From NCBI GenBank assembly GCA_965223085.1, contig OZ244981.1, positions 868,001 through 932,000 on the forward strand: 64,000 nt of DNA, given 5' to 3'. The first letter of the stretch is position 1; every line of letters begins with the position of its first letter. A program made the translations under genes and the position numbers. Shown here piece after piece: positions 1 to 8,158 of the stretch. The notes below the pieces were generated by a model, which ran no database searches, was not told the DNA's origin, and saw only the letters and a list, made by a program, of their open reading frames with translations. Source of the DNA: CBDCVO01 sp965223085. Lineage in GTDB: Bacteria > Pseudomonadota > Gammaproteobacteria > Ga0077536.

Positions 1-149
1 CGAGGGGAAATGGTCACGATCTCGAGGCGCTGAGTTGTGCCATGTAACGAAAAATCGGGCATTTTTGCACCGCGCTCCCGGCTCCGCTGTAGCTGGCTCC
101 CAAGCCTGCCAGACTGCTAGGGTACATCTATTCTTGGACACTCGGTTTC

Positions 150-1010
150 ATGGATCGTTATCAACCTAACCTCGACCTGTTACGCAAGGTGCCGTTGTTT
201 AGCGACGCGGCGGAAGAACGGCTCCAAGCAATTCTTGATTCACCGCATAATCGCATAGTTGAACACCAGGCCGGCGATACGATCGTCGCGGCGCATGAGC
301 CGAACGATTACCTGTTCATTATTCTCGATGGTGCCGTTGACGTTCGCATTCGGGCTATCGGTGGACGTGAGGTTTCGGTTGAAACTTTGACGAGCGGAGA
401 TTTTTTCGGCGAACAAGCCCTGCTCTCCGACACGCATGATGAAGGCAACGCGACCGTGGTCGCGCTACAGGCTTGCCACCTATTTCGGATCTCGCGCGAC
501 GATTCCAGCTTCGATGCGGAAACGAGCACGCCGTCACCGGTACCAGCTAACGCCGAGGGGCAGTTTGCACCCGAGCAAGTCCGAGTGCTACTGGAACGTG
601 TGCGCTTGTTCCGTGAATTCACGGATGACGACTTTGACTATGTCGATAGATGGGCGCAAGTCGTTCGCTATCAAGCGGGCGATATCATCCTAAAAGAGTC
701 GGCATCCGGTGACGAATTATTTGTTGTGCTCGCCGGCGTCGTTGAAGTCTTTGTAGCCGGGGAAAATGGCGCAGAACTAGTGGCGGCACGACTGGATGAA
801 GGACACTATTTTGGAGAGCAAGCGCTATTGCCCGGAGGTGTCGGGCGACGAAATGCCAGCGTTCGCGCGGCGAATAATGTTACACTGGCACGCGTGTCTA
901 AGCAGCATTTTCATCTCGTTTTGAACAGAGATCCAAAATTATTAGCTGCGTTGAGAGCAGTCGGCGACGCTCAGCGCAGCAAAATCGATCGACTCAAAAA
1001 AAACGCATGA
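150..1010 (+). CDS. Protein with two tandem cyclic nucleotide-binding (CNB) domains
   Basis: A 286-residue soluble protein made of two CNB folds, at about residues 10-125 and 150-275. Each carries the glycine-rich turn and phosphate-binding-cassette-like stretch of the family (GDFFGEQALL in the first, GHYFGEQALL in the second). There is no HTH, kinase or membrane segment, so this is a bare sensor or adaptor rather than a Crp-type transcription factor. Both cassettes lack the conserved Arg that contacts the cyclic phosphate in classical cAMP sites (seen: EQALLSD and EQALLPG), so true nucleotide binding is uncertain. It lies upstream of an ABC exporter on the same strand, 135 bp away. No signal peptide is visible. 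Family assignment is firm, function unknown. Confidence 0.85.
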   Translation: MDRYQPNLDLLRKVPLFSDAAEERLQAILDSPHNRIVEHQAGDTIVAAHEPNDYLFIILDGAVDVRIRAIGGREVSVETLTSGDFFGEQALLSDTHDEGNATVVALQACHLFRISRDDSSFDAETSTPSPVPANAEGQFAPEQVRVLLERVRLFREFTDDDFDYVDRWAQVVRYQAGDIILKESASGDELFVVLAGVVEVFVAGENGAELVAARLDEGHYFGEQALLPGGVGRRNASVRAANNVTLARVSKQHFHLVLNRDPKLLAALRAVGDAQRSKIDRLKKNA

Positions 1011-1117
1011 TCTGCCTGCCGTCGTAGACTCGCTACCACTGCGAATCACTTTGCCGCCACTGCATGCGCTCCGTTGCATGGCAACTAACAAGACGCTTGT
1101 GCCAACAATGCGGCTAA

Positions 1118-1128
1118 CCCGGATATTG
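1118..1128. repeat. Intergenic CCCGGATAT motif, copy 1
   Basis: CCCGGATATTG lies between the CNB gene and the ABC exporter. The same core recurs at 3728 and 16058, also between genes, there followed by hairpins. No hairpin is visible at this copy. Confidence 0.35.
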
Positions 1129-1145
1129 CACACAATTTTTCAAAT

Positions 1146-2069
1146 ATGTTAGCGCTCGACATTTGCGGGCTAAAAAAAGTGTACGCGAACGGTGTCGTCG
1201 CGCTGGACGGCATCGATCTCCAGGTCCACGAAGGCGATTTTTTCGCGCTTCTAGGCCCCAACGGCGCGGGCAAATCCACAGCTATTGGCATCATTACTTC
1301 CTTGGTGAGAAAGTCCGCTGGAGCCGTTAAGGTTTTTGGAATCGATATCGATCGCGATTTCTCTGCCGCTAAAGCACAGCTTGGCGTTGTACCCCAGGAA
1401 TTTAACTTTTCTCAATTTGAAACCGTGCTCGAGATCATTGTCAATCACGCAGGCTATCATGGCCTCACGCGTAACGACGCCCGCGATAGAGCGGAGGTGT
1501 ATCTGCGTGAATTGTTTTTGTGGGAACGGCGCAGTGAGTCTGCGCGCAATCTTTCTGGCGGCATGAAACGACGCTTGATGATCGCACGGGCATTGGTCCA
1601 CAAGCCGCGGCTTCTGATACTAGACGAGCCGACTGCCGGTGTCGACATCGAAGTTCGACGCTCCATGTGGGATTTTCTCACCAGCTTAAACAAAGCTGGA
1701 ACAACAATCATATTAACCACGCATTATTTGGAGGAAGCAGAACTATTATGCCGTAACATCGCCATCATCGATGCCGGCAAAATTGTCGAAAACACCTCTA
1801 TGAAGCGGGTGTTAGCAAAACTGCATAGAGAGATTTTCATTTTTGACCTCGCGGCCACAAGCTCGCTTCCACCCGACAATGACTCATTTACGTTCCGGCT
1901 GCTCGACGACACTACACTCGAGGTTTCACTCGATAAACGCGACAGTTTAAATGACCTATTCTCATACCTTTCGCAGTTAAATGTACAGGTTGTCAGTATG
2001 CGGAATAAGTCCAACCGCTTGGAGGAATTGTTCGTTCGATTAACTAAAGAGCGCGACTTTGACGGATGA
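1146..2069 (+). CDS. ABC-2 type exporter, ATP-binding subunit (YadG-like)
   Basis: A 307-residue nucleotide-binding subunit with a complete ABC ATPase: Walker A GPNGAGKST near residue 38, signature LSGGMKRRL near 138, Walker B LLILDEPTAGVD, and an H-loop in TTHYLEEAE. The last ~90 residues form the extension common in drug, polysaccharide and YadG-type exporters. The stop overlaps the start of the permease by 4 bp, so the two are translationally coupled and form a dimeric exporter. The layout and permease type match E. coli YadG/YadH. The substrate cannot be read from the sequence. Confidence 0.92.
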   Translation: MLALDICGLKKVYANGVVALDGIDLQVHEGDFFALLGPNGAGKSTAIGIITSLVRKSAGAVKVFGIDIDRDFSAAKAQLGVVPQEFNFSQFETVLEIIVNHAGYHGLTRNDARDRAEVYLRELFLWERRSESARNLSGGMKRRLMIARALVHKPRLLILDEPTAGVDIEVRRSMWDFLTSLNKAGTTIILTTHYLEEAELLCRNIAIIDAGKIVENTSMKRVLAKLHREIFIFDLAATSSLPPDNDSFTFRLLDDTTLEVSLDKRDSLNDLFSYLSQLNVQVVSMRNKSNRLEELFVRLTKERDFDG

Positions 2070-2851
2070 ACACCGCCGCACCGCTAGCAAACAATTTCGT
2101 CGCTTTCTTTACACTCGTGCGAAAAGAGATCAATCGATTTTTACGCATCTGGTCGCAAACGATCCTACCCGCCGCCATCACGATGTCCCTCTATTTCGTG
2201 ATTTTTGGAAACTTGATCGGCCCGCGCATTGGCGCGATGGGCGGATTTCCTTACATCGACTATATCGCCCCCGGCATTATCATGATGGCTGTGATCACGA
2301 ATTCTTATTCGAACGTCGTATCGTCTTTTTTTGGTGCGAAATTCCAACGCCATATCGAGGAGTTGCTGGTCTCTCCTGTTCCTAACGTATTAATATTACT
2401 CGGATTTGTAAGCGGTGGCATTGCCCGGGGATTGATTGTCGGCGCGGTTGTAACCGCAGTGGCGCTGTTTTTCACAGACCTCAAGATCGCCTCTTATCCG
2501 GTCACTATTGCGGTCGTTTTTCTAACCGCCATGTTGTTTGCCACGGGGGGCTTAATCAACGCAATTTTCGCGAAAACTTTTGACGATATTTCGATCGTGC
2601 CCACATTTGTCCTAACACCGCTAACGTATCTAGGCGGCGTGTTTTATTCGATAGATTTGCTGCCGCGGTTTTGGCGAACGATCTCCTTGGGTAACCCAAT
2701 TCTCTATATGGTCAACGCGTTTCGGCAAGGGTTTTTGGGCGTATCGGACATCGACTTGTGGCTGGCATTCAGCGTAATCATCGCTTTCAGCGTTATCTTG
2801 TTTGCGCTTGCATTGGCTTTGCTTACTCGAGGCACGGGCGTACGTTCATGA
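2066..2851 (+). CDS. ABC-2 type exporter, permease subunit (YadH-like)
   Basis: A 261-residue integral membrane protein of the ABC-2 family with about six hydrophobic segments. A cytoplasmic N-terminal stretch (LVRKEINRFLRIW) is followed by TM1 and the conserved region around the GNPILYMVNAFRQG segment near residue 213, the usual ABC-2 C-terminal signature. It is coupled by a 4-bp overlap to the ATPase. The next gene is on the opposite strand with only 27 bp between the stops, so the two units converge. Confidence 0.9.
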   Translation: MNTAAPLANNFVAFFTLVRKEINRFLRIWSQTILPAAITMSLYFVIFGNLIGPRIGAMGGFPYIDYIAPGIIMMAVITNSYSNVVSSFFGAKFQRHIEELLVSPVPNVLILLGFVSGGIARGLIVGAVVTAVALFFTDLKIASYPVTIAVVFLTAMLFATGGLINAIFAKTFDDISIVPTFVLTPLTYLGGVFYSIDLLPRFWRTISLGNPILYMVNAFRQGFLGVSDIDLWLAFSVIIAFSVILFALALALLTRGTGVRS

Positions 2852-2878
2852 TGTTAGATGGCAAGGGCGGTCGTCATG

Positions 2879-3721
2879 CTAACGATCAGCTCTACCGTTC
2901 TTGAAATCTAGATAAGCTTGATGGACGCGCCGAAAAACCGGCCCGGGCGAGCCGCTTCCGATGGGTGCCTCATCTAATAACCCTACGGGCGCGAGTTCGC
3001 GGCTCGAACTCGTCAACCAAATCTCCTCCGCGTTGGTAAATTCCGTCACCGTCACGGGGGCTTCGCGAACTCGATCAGCCGAGTTCGCCAGCAATTCGAC
3101 TAGCAGGCCACGGGTAACGCCCGCCAATATGTAAGGAGTCAAGGGCGGCGTACGGATTTCGTTATCGACGACACAGAACACGTTACTTGCAGCGCCCTCC
3201 GTAATTTCGCCGTTGCGATGCAAGATCGCCTCCTCTGCACCCCGTTCGCGAGCATGCTGGCGACACAAAACATTGGCGAGCAGCGCAGTCGTCTTAATAT
3301 CGCAACGCGACCAGCGAATGTCTTCGATCAAAACCGCATTAATGCAAGGTGGTGCCGGCTTGCTTGCTAACGGCTCGGTCATTACAAACACCGTCGCCGG
3401 CAAATCAAGCGGTGCCGCATGAGCGCGTTTTGCCACGCCGCGCGTAACTTGCAAATAGATCGATTGATCGAGGCTCTCGTTTGCTGCCACCAAACGCGTC
3501 AAAATGTCACGCCACTCGGTTTCCGTGTGTGGATTTTCAATGCCGACAGCGGCGAGGCTACTTGCCAAGCGTCCTAGGTGTTCGGTAAGGCGAAATGGCT
3601 TTCGATGAAAAACCAGCAGCACCTCATAGACACCATCTCCAAACATAAAACCACGATCAAATACTGAAACTTTCGCCTCCGAAAGCGGCAGAAAGTCCCC
3701 GTTTAAGTAGCACAGCGACAC
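2879..3721 (-). CDS. dat: D-amino acid aminotransferase (class IV PLP transaminase)
   Basis: A 280-residue fold-type IV transaminase. The PLP-binding lysine is K143 in DIKTTALLANV. The pattern RFMFGDGVYEV near residue 23 and the EGAASNVF segment are typical of the D-alanine/branched-chain aminotransferase family. It would interconvert D-alanine and D-glutamate with their keto acids. It lies just downstream of the D,D-carboxypeptidase and other peptidoglycan genes on the same strand, which supports a role in D-amino acid supply or recycling. A 197-bp gap separates it from dacA, so it may have its own promoter. BCAT or ADC-lyase activity is a less likely alternative. Confidence 0.88.
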   Translation of the reverse strand: MSLCYLNGDFLPLSEAKVSVFDRGFMFGDGVYEVLLVFHRKPFRLTEHLGRLASSLAAVGIENPHTETEWRDILTRLVAANESLDQSIYLQVTRGVAKRAHAAPLDLPATVFVMTEPLASKPAPPCINAVLIEDIRWSRCDIKTTALLANVLCRQHARERGAEEAILHRNGEITEGAASNVFCVVDNEIRTPPLTPYILAGVTRGLLVELLANSADRVREAPVTVTEFTNAEEIWLTSSSRELAPVGLLDEAPIGSGSPGPVFRRVHQAYLDFKNGRADR

Positions 3722-3727
3722 AGCTAG

Positions 3728-3763
3728 CCCGGATATCGCACCAGGCGTTCTCTACGCTGGTGC
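3728..3763. repeat. REP-like hairpin with CCCGGATATCG core, copy 2
   Basis: CCCGGATATCG at 3728-3738 runs into a hairpin at 3738-3763: GCACCAG..GCG pairs with CGC..TGGTGC with one bulge, around a 7-base loop. It sits in the gap between the aminotransferase and dacA. It has no T-tract, so it looks more like a dispersed palindromic repeat than a terminator. Confidence 0.45.
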
Positions 3764-3918
3764 AAACGTGTTGAGCTCACTGGCCTTTGCATCCGTTTGT
3801 GAGGCTTCAAAACAAGATCCCACTTGGCATGCGCTCGTTCGAACCTGGCCTTCGTTATCATCCGTGATCCTCGCGCAATATCCGAGCTAGGGTGGTGAAG
3901 GTGGCAAGGTGGAATTGC

Positions 3919-5085
3919 TCACTCGAGCAATAATCGAACAAAGTCCGTAGCACGCTTTAACAGCGATCCGGGTTCAACGTCGCTTACCGCCAGCAGCGGC
4001 ACGCGGGCGATCGCTTGGTCGGCAAATGACACTTGCAGTTCGCTTACGGTTTGACCCGAAACAATTGGTGCGGCCAAACCACGCACCATATTGACTTTGG
4101 CAGACAAATCCGCTTGCTTGCCGCGCGGAAACGTCACGAACAGATCTGCTCCTAACGCCATTCCGACTTCGTCGCGTACGCCTTTCCAGACTTTGCCACG
4201 AGCTACTTCAGCGCCGGCGTCGTAAAGCCGCTTAGTTTCAAAAAATCGGTAGCCGTAATTTAGCAGCGCGCGACTCGCGTCGATACGTGCTGCGTCGGAG
4301 TCACTGCCTAGGACTACAGATATTAAGCGCATGCCATCGCGCACTGCCGAGGTAATCAAGCAATAACCCGCTGCTTCAGTATGGCCAGTTTTTATGCCAT
4401 CGACACTCGGATCGCGGGCAAGCAATCCGTTTCGGTTTGCTTGCTTGATTCCGTTATAGGTATAGCTCGGCAATTTAAACAACACATAAATATCTGGAAA
4501 TTCTCGGATCAAGGCTCGCGACAGCGTGGCGAGGTCGCGGGCCGTCGCATAGGTGCCCGGATCGGGCCAACCCGTGCTATTTGCGAATGAGGAATTACTC
4601 ATGCCCAAACGCGCCGCGTGCTGATTCATCTCAGCGGCAAACACCTCTTCGCTCCCCGAAATGTGTTCTGCGAGCGCCACACTGGCATCATTGCCGGACT
4701 GCACGATTACGCCATGGAGCAGCGCCTCGATAGTGACTTTGGTGTCAACTTCGACGAACATGCGTGAACCACCGATTTTCCACGCCTTTTCGCTGACCGT
4801 AACTTCATCGCTGAGCGTTGCCATACCTTCTCGCAACGCATGCGCTACCACATAGGTCGTCATGATTTTCGTGAGACTGGCCGGTTCCATGGGCGTATCC
4901 GGCGCGTGCTCAACGAGCACTGCGCCGCTATTTGCGTCGACTAACAGATAAGATTTTGCGTTAGTAGCCGGCGGCCCCGGCACCCCGGGGAAGGATAGCG
5001 CAGCGCCCACCTCGCCATGGATGAAAAAGCACAGCAAGCACAAGATTTCATGCCAGCTTAAACGCCGAATGGATACTGACAGCAT
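3919..5085 (-). CDS. dacA: D-alanyl-D-alanine carboxypeptidase (PBP5/6 type)
   Basis: A low-molecular-mass penicillin-binding protein that trims the terminal D-Ala from peptidoglycan pentapeptides in the periplasm. All three active-site motifs are present: S70-L-T-K73, S130-G-N and K232-T-G. A hydrophobic signal segment lies near the N-terminus and a C-terminal PBP5-type beta domain follows. The start chosen is ATG at 5085, 4 bp after the rlpA stop. A TTG at 5124 would add 13 residues inside rlpA. The C-terminus (ATDFVRLLLE) is compatible with the amphipathic membrane anchor of the family. The dacA-rlpA-mltB-rodA-mrdA order is classical in Gammaproteobacteria. Confidence 0.93.
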   Translation of the reverse strand: MLSVSIRRLSWHEILCLLCFFIHGEVGAALSFPGVPGPPATNAKSYLLVDANSGAVLVEHAPDTPMEPASLTKIMTTYVVAHALREGMATLSDEVTVSEKAWKIGGSRMFVEVDTKVTIEALLHGVIVQSGNDASVALAEHISGSEEVFAAEMNQHAARLGMSNSSFANSTGWPDPGTYATARDLATLSRALIREFPDIYVLFKLPSYTYNGIKQANRNGLLARDPSVDGIKTGHTEAAGYCLITSAVRDGMRLISVVLGSDSDAARIDASRALLNYGYRFFETKRLYDAGAEVARGKVWKGVRDEVGMALGADLFVTFPRGKQADLSAKVNMVRGLAAPIVSGQTVSELQVSFADQAIARVPLLAVSDVEPGSLLKRATDFVRLLLE

Positions 5086-5089
5086 CGCG

Positions 5090-5944
5090 CTACTGCGTGA
5101 CAAAATGCCGCCTGGCGATACCAAGCGTAACCAAGGTGGCCATTAAATCCTCGGTGAAGTCCGCCCGCTCAAGCGGCCCTAGTTTGACCTTAAACAAAGA
5201 TTTGCCCATAGAAATTGATTCATCGATATGAACGCCAACGCTTACCGCAGCGCGCAAGCGCGCACCTAAGCGTTCGGCGTTAGTTCGGTCTGCAAACGCA
5301 CCGATCTGTAAGAACTGCGGCGCACCGACCTGTGGCACTCCCGAAGTCACGACGTCCGCGGTACGTCCTTCTCCCGGTGTAAGCGCCTTCACTTCTACAT
5401 AGCCCGTGCCCTGGTCCACGATCCCCAGCTTGCGCGCCGCTGCGTAGGACAGGTCAATGATCCGATCGTCGTGAAACGGACCGCGATCATTTACTTTCAC
5501 GATGACACGCCGTTTGTTGCGCAAATTCGTCACTTCCACATAGGTCGGTAGTGGCAAGTGTTTGTGCGCAGCGGTCATACGATACATATCGTAGATTTCA
5601 CCACTCGACGTTTTGCGACCGTGAAATTTCTTGCCATACCATGACGCCGTGCCCCGTTCCGTGAATCCTTCCGCACTCAGCATCGTATGGTAAGTCTTAC
5701 CGAGGACAACATAAGAACTCGGATTGCCGTATTTGCTCTTAGGTTCCGCCCGCGGTGAAGCGTCTTCCGTTGCCGCCAATGAGGTGTTCTGCGGTGCAGA
5801 ATCCGGTACGCTAACATACAGCGCACAACCACTGACGACGACCAGAAACGCAAACATCGTCCAGGCCAAGCAACGTACCCGCCGCCTCGTTAGCCTGGCT
5901 GCTATGGCGCCGCCCACAAGTAATTTGAAACGATTGGTGTTCAT
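5090..5944 (-). CDS. rlpA: RlpA septal ring lytic transglycosylase / lipoprotein
   Basis: A 284-residue lipoprotein. A basic, unusually long n-region (~28 residues) is followed by a hydrophobic stretch ending in a lipobox (VVSGC). The double-psi beta-barrel domain spans about residues 85-170 (GTASWYGKKFHGRKTSSGE through VNDRGPFHDDRIIDLS), including the catalytic-type His and Asp of RlpA. A SPOR domain follows near residue 215 (LQIGAFADRTNAERL), which binds denuded glycan. The gene is 6 bp from mltB and 4 bp from dacA, so it is part of one transcription unit. The family cleaves denuded glycan strands during division. Confidence 0.93.
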   Translation of the reverse strand: MNTNRFKLLVGGAIAARLTRRRVRCLAWTMFAFLVVVSGCALYVSVPDSAPQNTSLAATEDASPRAEPKSKYGNPSSYVVLGKTYHTMLSAEGFTERGTASWYGKKFHGRKTSSGEIYDMYRMTAAHKHLPLPTYVEVTNLRNKRRVIVKVNDRGPFHDDRIIDLSYAAARKLGIVDQGTGYVEVKALTPGEGRTADVVTSGVPQVGAPQFLQIGAFADRTNAERLGARLRAAVSVGVHIDESISMGKSLFKVKLGPLERADFTEDLMATLVTLGIARRHFVTQ

Positions 5945-5950
5945 CGGTAT

Positions 5951-6925
5951 CTATCTCTTCGGTGGCGCCACGTGTACCGCAGACTCGCTAATAGCTTCCG
6001 CGAGCTGCGTGACCGCGAGCGCATATTTTGGACTCCGGTTATAACGTGTGATGGCGTAGAAGTTGTCAAAACCGAACCAGTACTCTGAGCCGTTCCGCGT
6101 TTCAAATCGGAGTAGCATGGCGCGCGACTCTGGTGAGAGTTGGCGTTCGGCTTGTGCTGCCACACCCGCAAATTGCTTTAGGGTTTTTGCCGGCTTCACG
6201 ACTCCGGTGACTTGATCTGCGACGTTCTTACCGACTGCACGGGCGGCGATCGGAGCGCTATTTTTCCAACCATGTTCTCGCAGATAATTAGCAACGCTGC
6301 CGATCGCATCGCTGGCATCCGCCCAAATGTCACGGCGTCCATCTTCGTTAAAATCGACTGCGTAGTGCCTAAAACTTGACGAAATAAATTGTGGCATGCC
6401 CATCGCACCTGCGTAGGAGCCAGTAAGCGCAGTCGGATCAACTTTTTCTTCGCGCGCCAGCAACAGAAATTGTTCGAGCTCCGCACGGAAGAACTTCGCC
6501 CGCGGTGGGTAGTGAAATGCAAGCGTGCTCAAGGCATCGATCACGGGATAGGTACCCGTATGGCGTCCGTAGAACGTCTCAACACCAATAATCGCTACGA
6601 CAATTTCTTCGGGAACACCGTACTGATCGCGTGCGGCTGCGAGTGTGGCCGCATGGGTTTGCCAAAAGCGTCCGCCCTGCGCAACACGTTCCGCAGTCAA
6701 AAAGATCGGCCGATACGCATGCCAGGGCTTGCCCTCAGCGGGTTTTGACATTGCCTTGAGAATGCTTTGCCGTTTCTCGGCTTTAGCAAACGCCCGTCCG
6801 AGCGTCTGCGCCTGAAAGCCGTGCTCGGTGACCATGAACTCTATGAACTCCTGCACACGCTGCGCATCCAAGGCCGCATACAGGGGCATGACATAGAACG
6901 CTAACGAGATGGCGAGAAGCCGCAT
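5951..6925 (-). CDS. mltB: Lytic murein transglycosylase B
   Basis: A periplasmic lytic transglycosylase of the SLT/MltB family. The catalytic glutamate lies in IIGVETFYGRHTGTYPVID (residue 116 from the ATG used here), followed by YAGAMGMPQFISSS and the EDGRRDIW calcium-loop-like segment. The reading frame is open to a GTG at 7003. I prefer ATG at 6925 because it puts a signal peptide (MRLLAISLAFYV) at the extreme N-terminus; no clear ribosome-binding site decides it. No lipobox is seen, so the enzyme may be soluble or membrane-tethered rather than a lipoprotein. It lies between rodA and rlpA in the same direction. Confidence 0.92.
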   Translation of the reverse strand: MRLLAISLAFYVMPLYAALDAQRVQEFIEFMVTEHGFQAQTLGRAFAKAEKRQSILKAMSKPAEGKPWHAYRPIFLTAERVAQGGRFWQTHAATLAAARDQYGVPEEIVVAIIGVETFYGRHTGTYPVIDALSTLAFHYPPRAKFFRAELEQFLLLAREEKVDPTALTGSYAGAMGMPQFISSSFRHYAVDFNEDGRRDIWADASDAIGSVANYLREHGWKNSAPIAARAVGKNVADQVTGVVKPAKTLKQFAGVAAQAERQLSPESRAMLLRFETRNGSEYWFGFDNFYAITRYNRSPKYALAVTQLAEAISESAVHVAPPKR

Positions 6926-7057
6926 TACCAAGCCATCTGGCCGAGCCGTCTCGCTGCGCAAATTCGTCACTAGTCTGCTCCCACCAAGCGGCTGCCTAGA
7001 CACTGTGTAGCGATGATCATATTCCCTGACCTACATTAACTAATCGCTGCAACTCAT

Positions 7058-8158
7058 TCAAGATTCTACAATAAATCTGCGATGAGTTTGTATAGACATC
7101 AGCAGACCTAGGCCCATTAGGATCGTGACCAAAGAGGTGCCCCCGTAACTCACCATCGGGAGCGGAACCCCCACAACAGGCAGTTGGCCGCTGACCATGC
7201 CCATATTGACAAACACATAGATAAAAAGTGTCAAGGTCACGCTACCCGCGATCAAACGGCCAAATGTTTCTTGGGCCATCAAGGCAATTTGCAGCCCCCG
7301 ACCGATAACGAGTGCGTAGGCCGCCAACAACACCAAAACACCGACGAATCCGAATTCTTCGCAATACACGGCAAAAATAAAATCGGTCGCCCGCTCCGGT
7401 AGAAACTCTAAGTGGCTTTGCGTGCCGTTCAACCAACCCTTGCCGTAGAGCCCGCCCGAACCCACGGCAATCGTCGCTTGAATTATGTGGTATCCCGCGC
7501 CCAGCGGATCTTGCGTTGGATCGAGCAAGGTCAATATTCGTTGGCGCTGATAGTCGTGCATCGCAAGCCACCCCACGGGCGCGCTCAGCAAGGTAATCAA
7601 GGCGGAGATCCCGATCCAACGCCAACTGATACCGGCCAGAAAAAGCACGAACAGGCCCGCCGCTATCACCAACATCGCGGTTCCTAGATCTGGTTGCTCG
7701 ACAATGAATGCGCCCGGAAGCGCAATCAATAAGAGCGCGACAAAGACGATACTAGGACGCGGTGGCAACAGTTTATCGCTCAAAAACCAGGCGACGGTCA
7801 GGGGCACGGCGATTTTCATGATTTCCGAGGGCTGGAAACTGAACAGTCCTAAGTGCAGCCAGCGTTGCGCCCCTCGACCTTCGCCGAAAAAGAATACCGC
7901 TATCAATAACAATATGCCGGTGAGATAGATAAACGGTGACCAACGCGCGAGCCGGCTAGGATTGATTTGTGCTACCAGTAACATCGCGCCGATGCCGAGT
8001 GCCATTCTCACCAACTGCTTCAACACAACGTCGGTGGATTGGTCTGATGCGCTATAGAGAACGAACAAGCCCAGGGCGCACAATACAATCACACCGCCAA
8101 GCAACGGCGGATCTATGTGAAGGCGATTCAACGCGGCGTCACGATCGGGGATCATCAT
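7058..8158 (-). CDS. rodA: RodA peptidoglycan glycosyltransferase (SEDS family)
   Basis: A polytopic SEDS protein of about 366 residues with roughly ten membrane segments. It polymerises lipid II glycan for cell elongation together with PBP2. Family hallmarks are visible: QPSEIMKIAVPL, the EQPDLGTAML segment with its essential-type Asp, and the C-terminal GVPLPMVSYGGTSL. The frame is open to 8242, but the first 28 residues would be charged and lie within mrdA. Start ATG at 8158 (or the next ATG at 8155) gives MMIPDRDAALNRLHIDPPLL, normal for the family, with a 20-bp overlap of the mrdA end. Confidence 0.95.
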   Translation of the reverse strand: MMIPDRDAALNRLHIDPPLLGGVIVLCALGLFVLYSASDQSTDVVLKQLVRMALGIGAMLLVAQINPSRLARWSPFIYLTGILLLIAVFFFGEGRGAQRWLHLGLFSFQPSEIMKIAVPLTVAWFLSDKLLPPRPSIVFVALLLIALPGAFIVEQPDLGTAMLVIAAGLFVLFLAGISWRWIGISALITLLSAPVGWLAMHDYQRQRILTLLDPTQDPLGAGYHIIQATIAVGSGGLYGKGWLNGTQSHLEFLPERATDFIFAVYCEEFGFVGVLVLLAAYALVIGRGLQIALMAQETFGRLIAGSVTLTLFIYVFVNMGMVSGQLPVVGVPLPMVSYGGTSLVTILMGLGLLMSIQTHRRFIVES

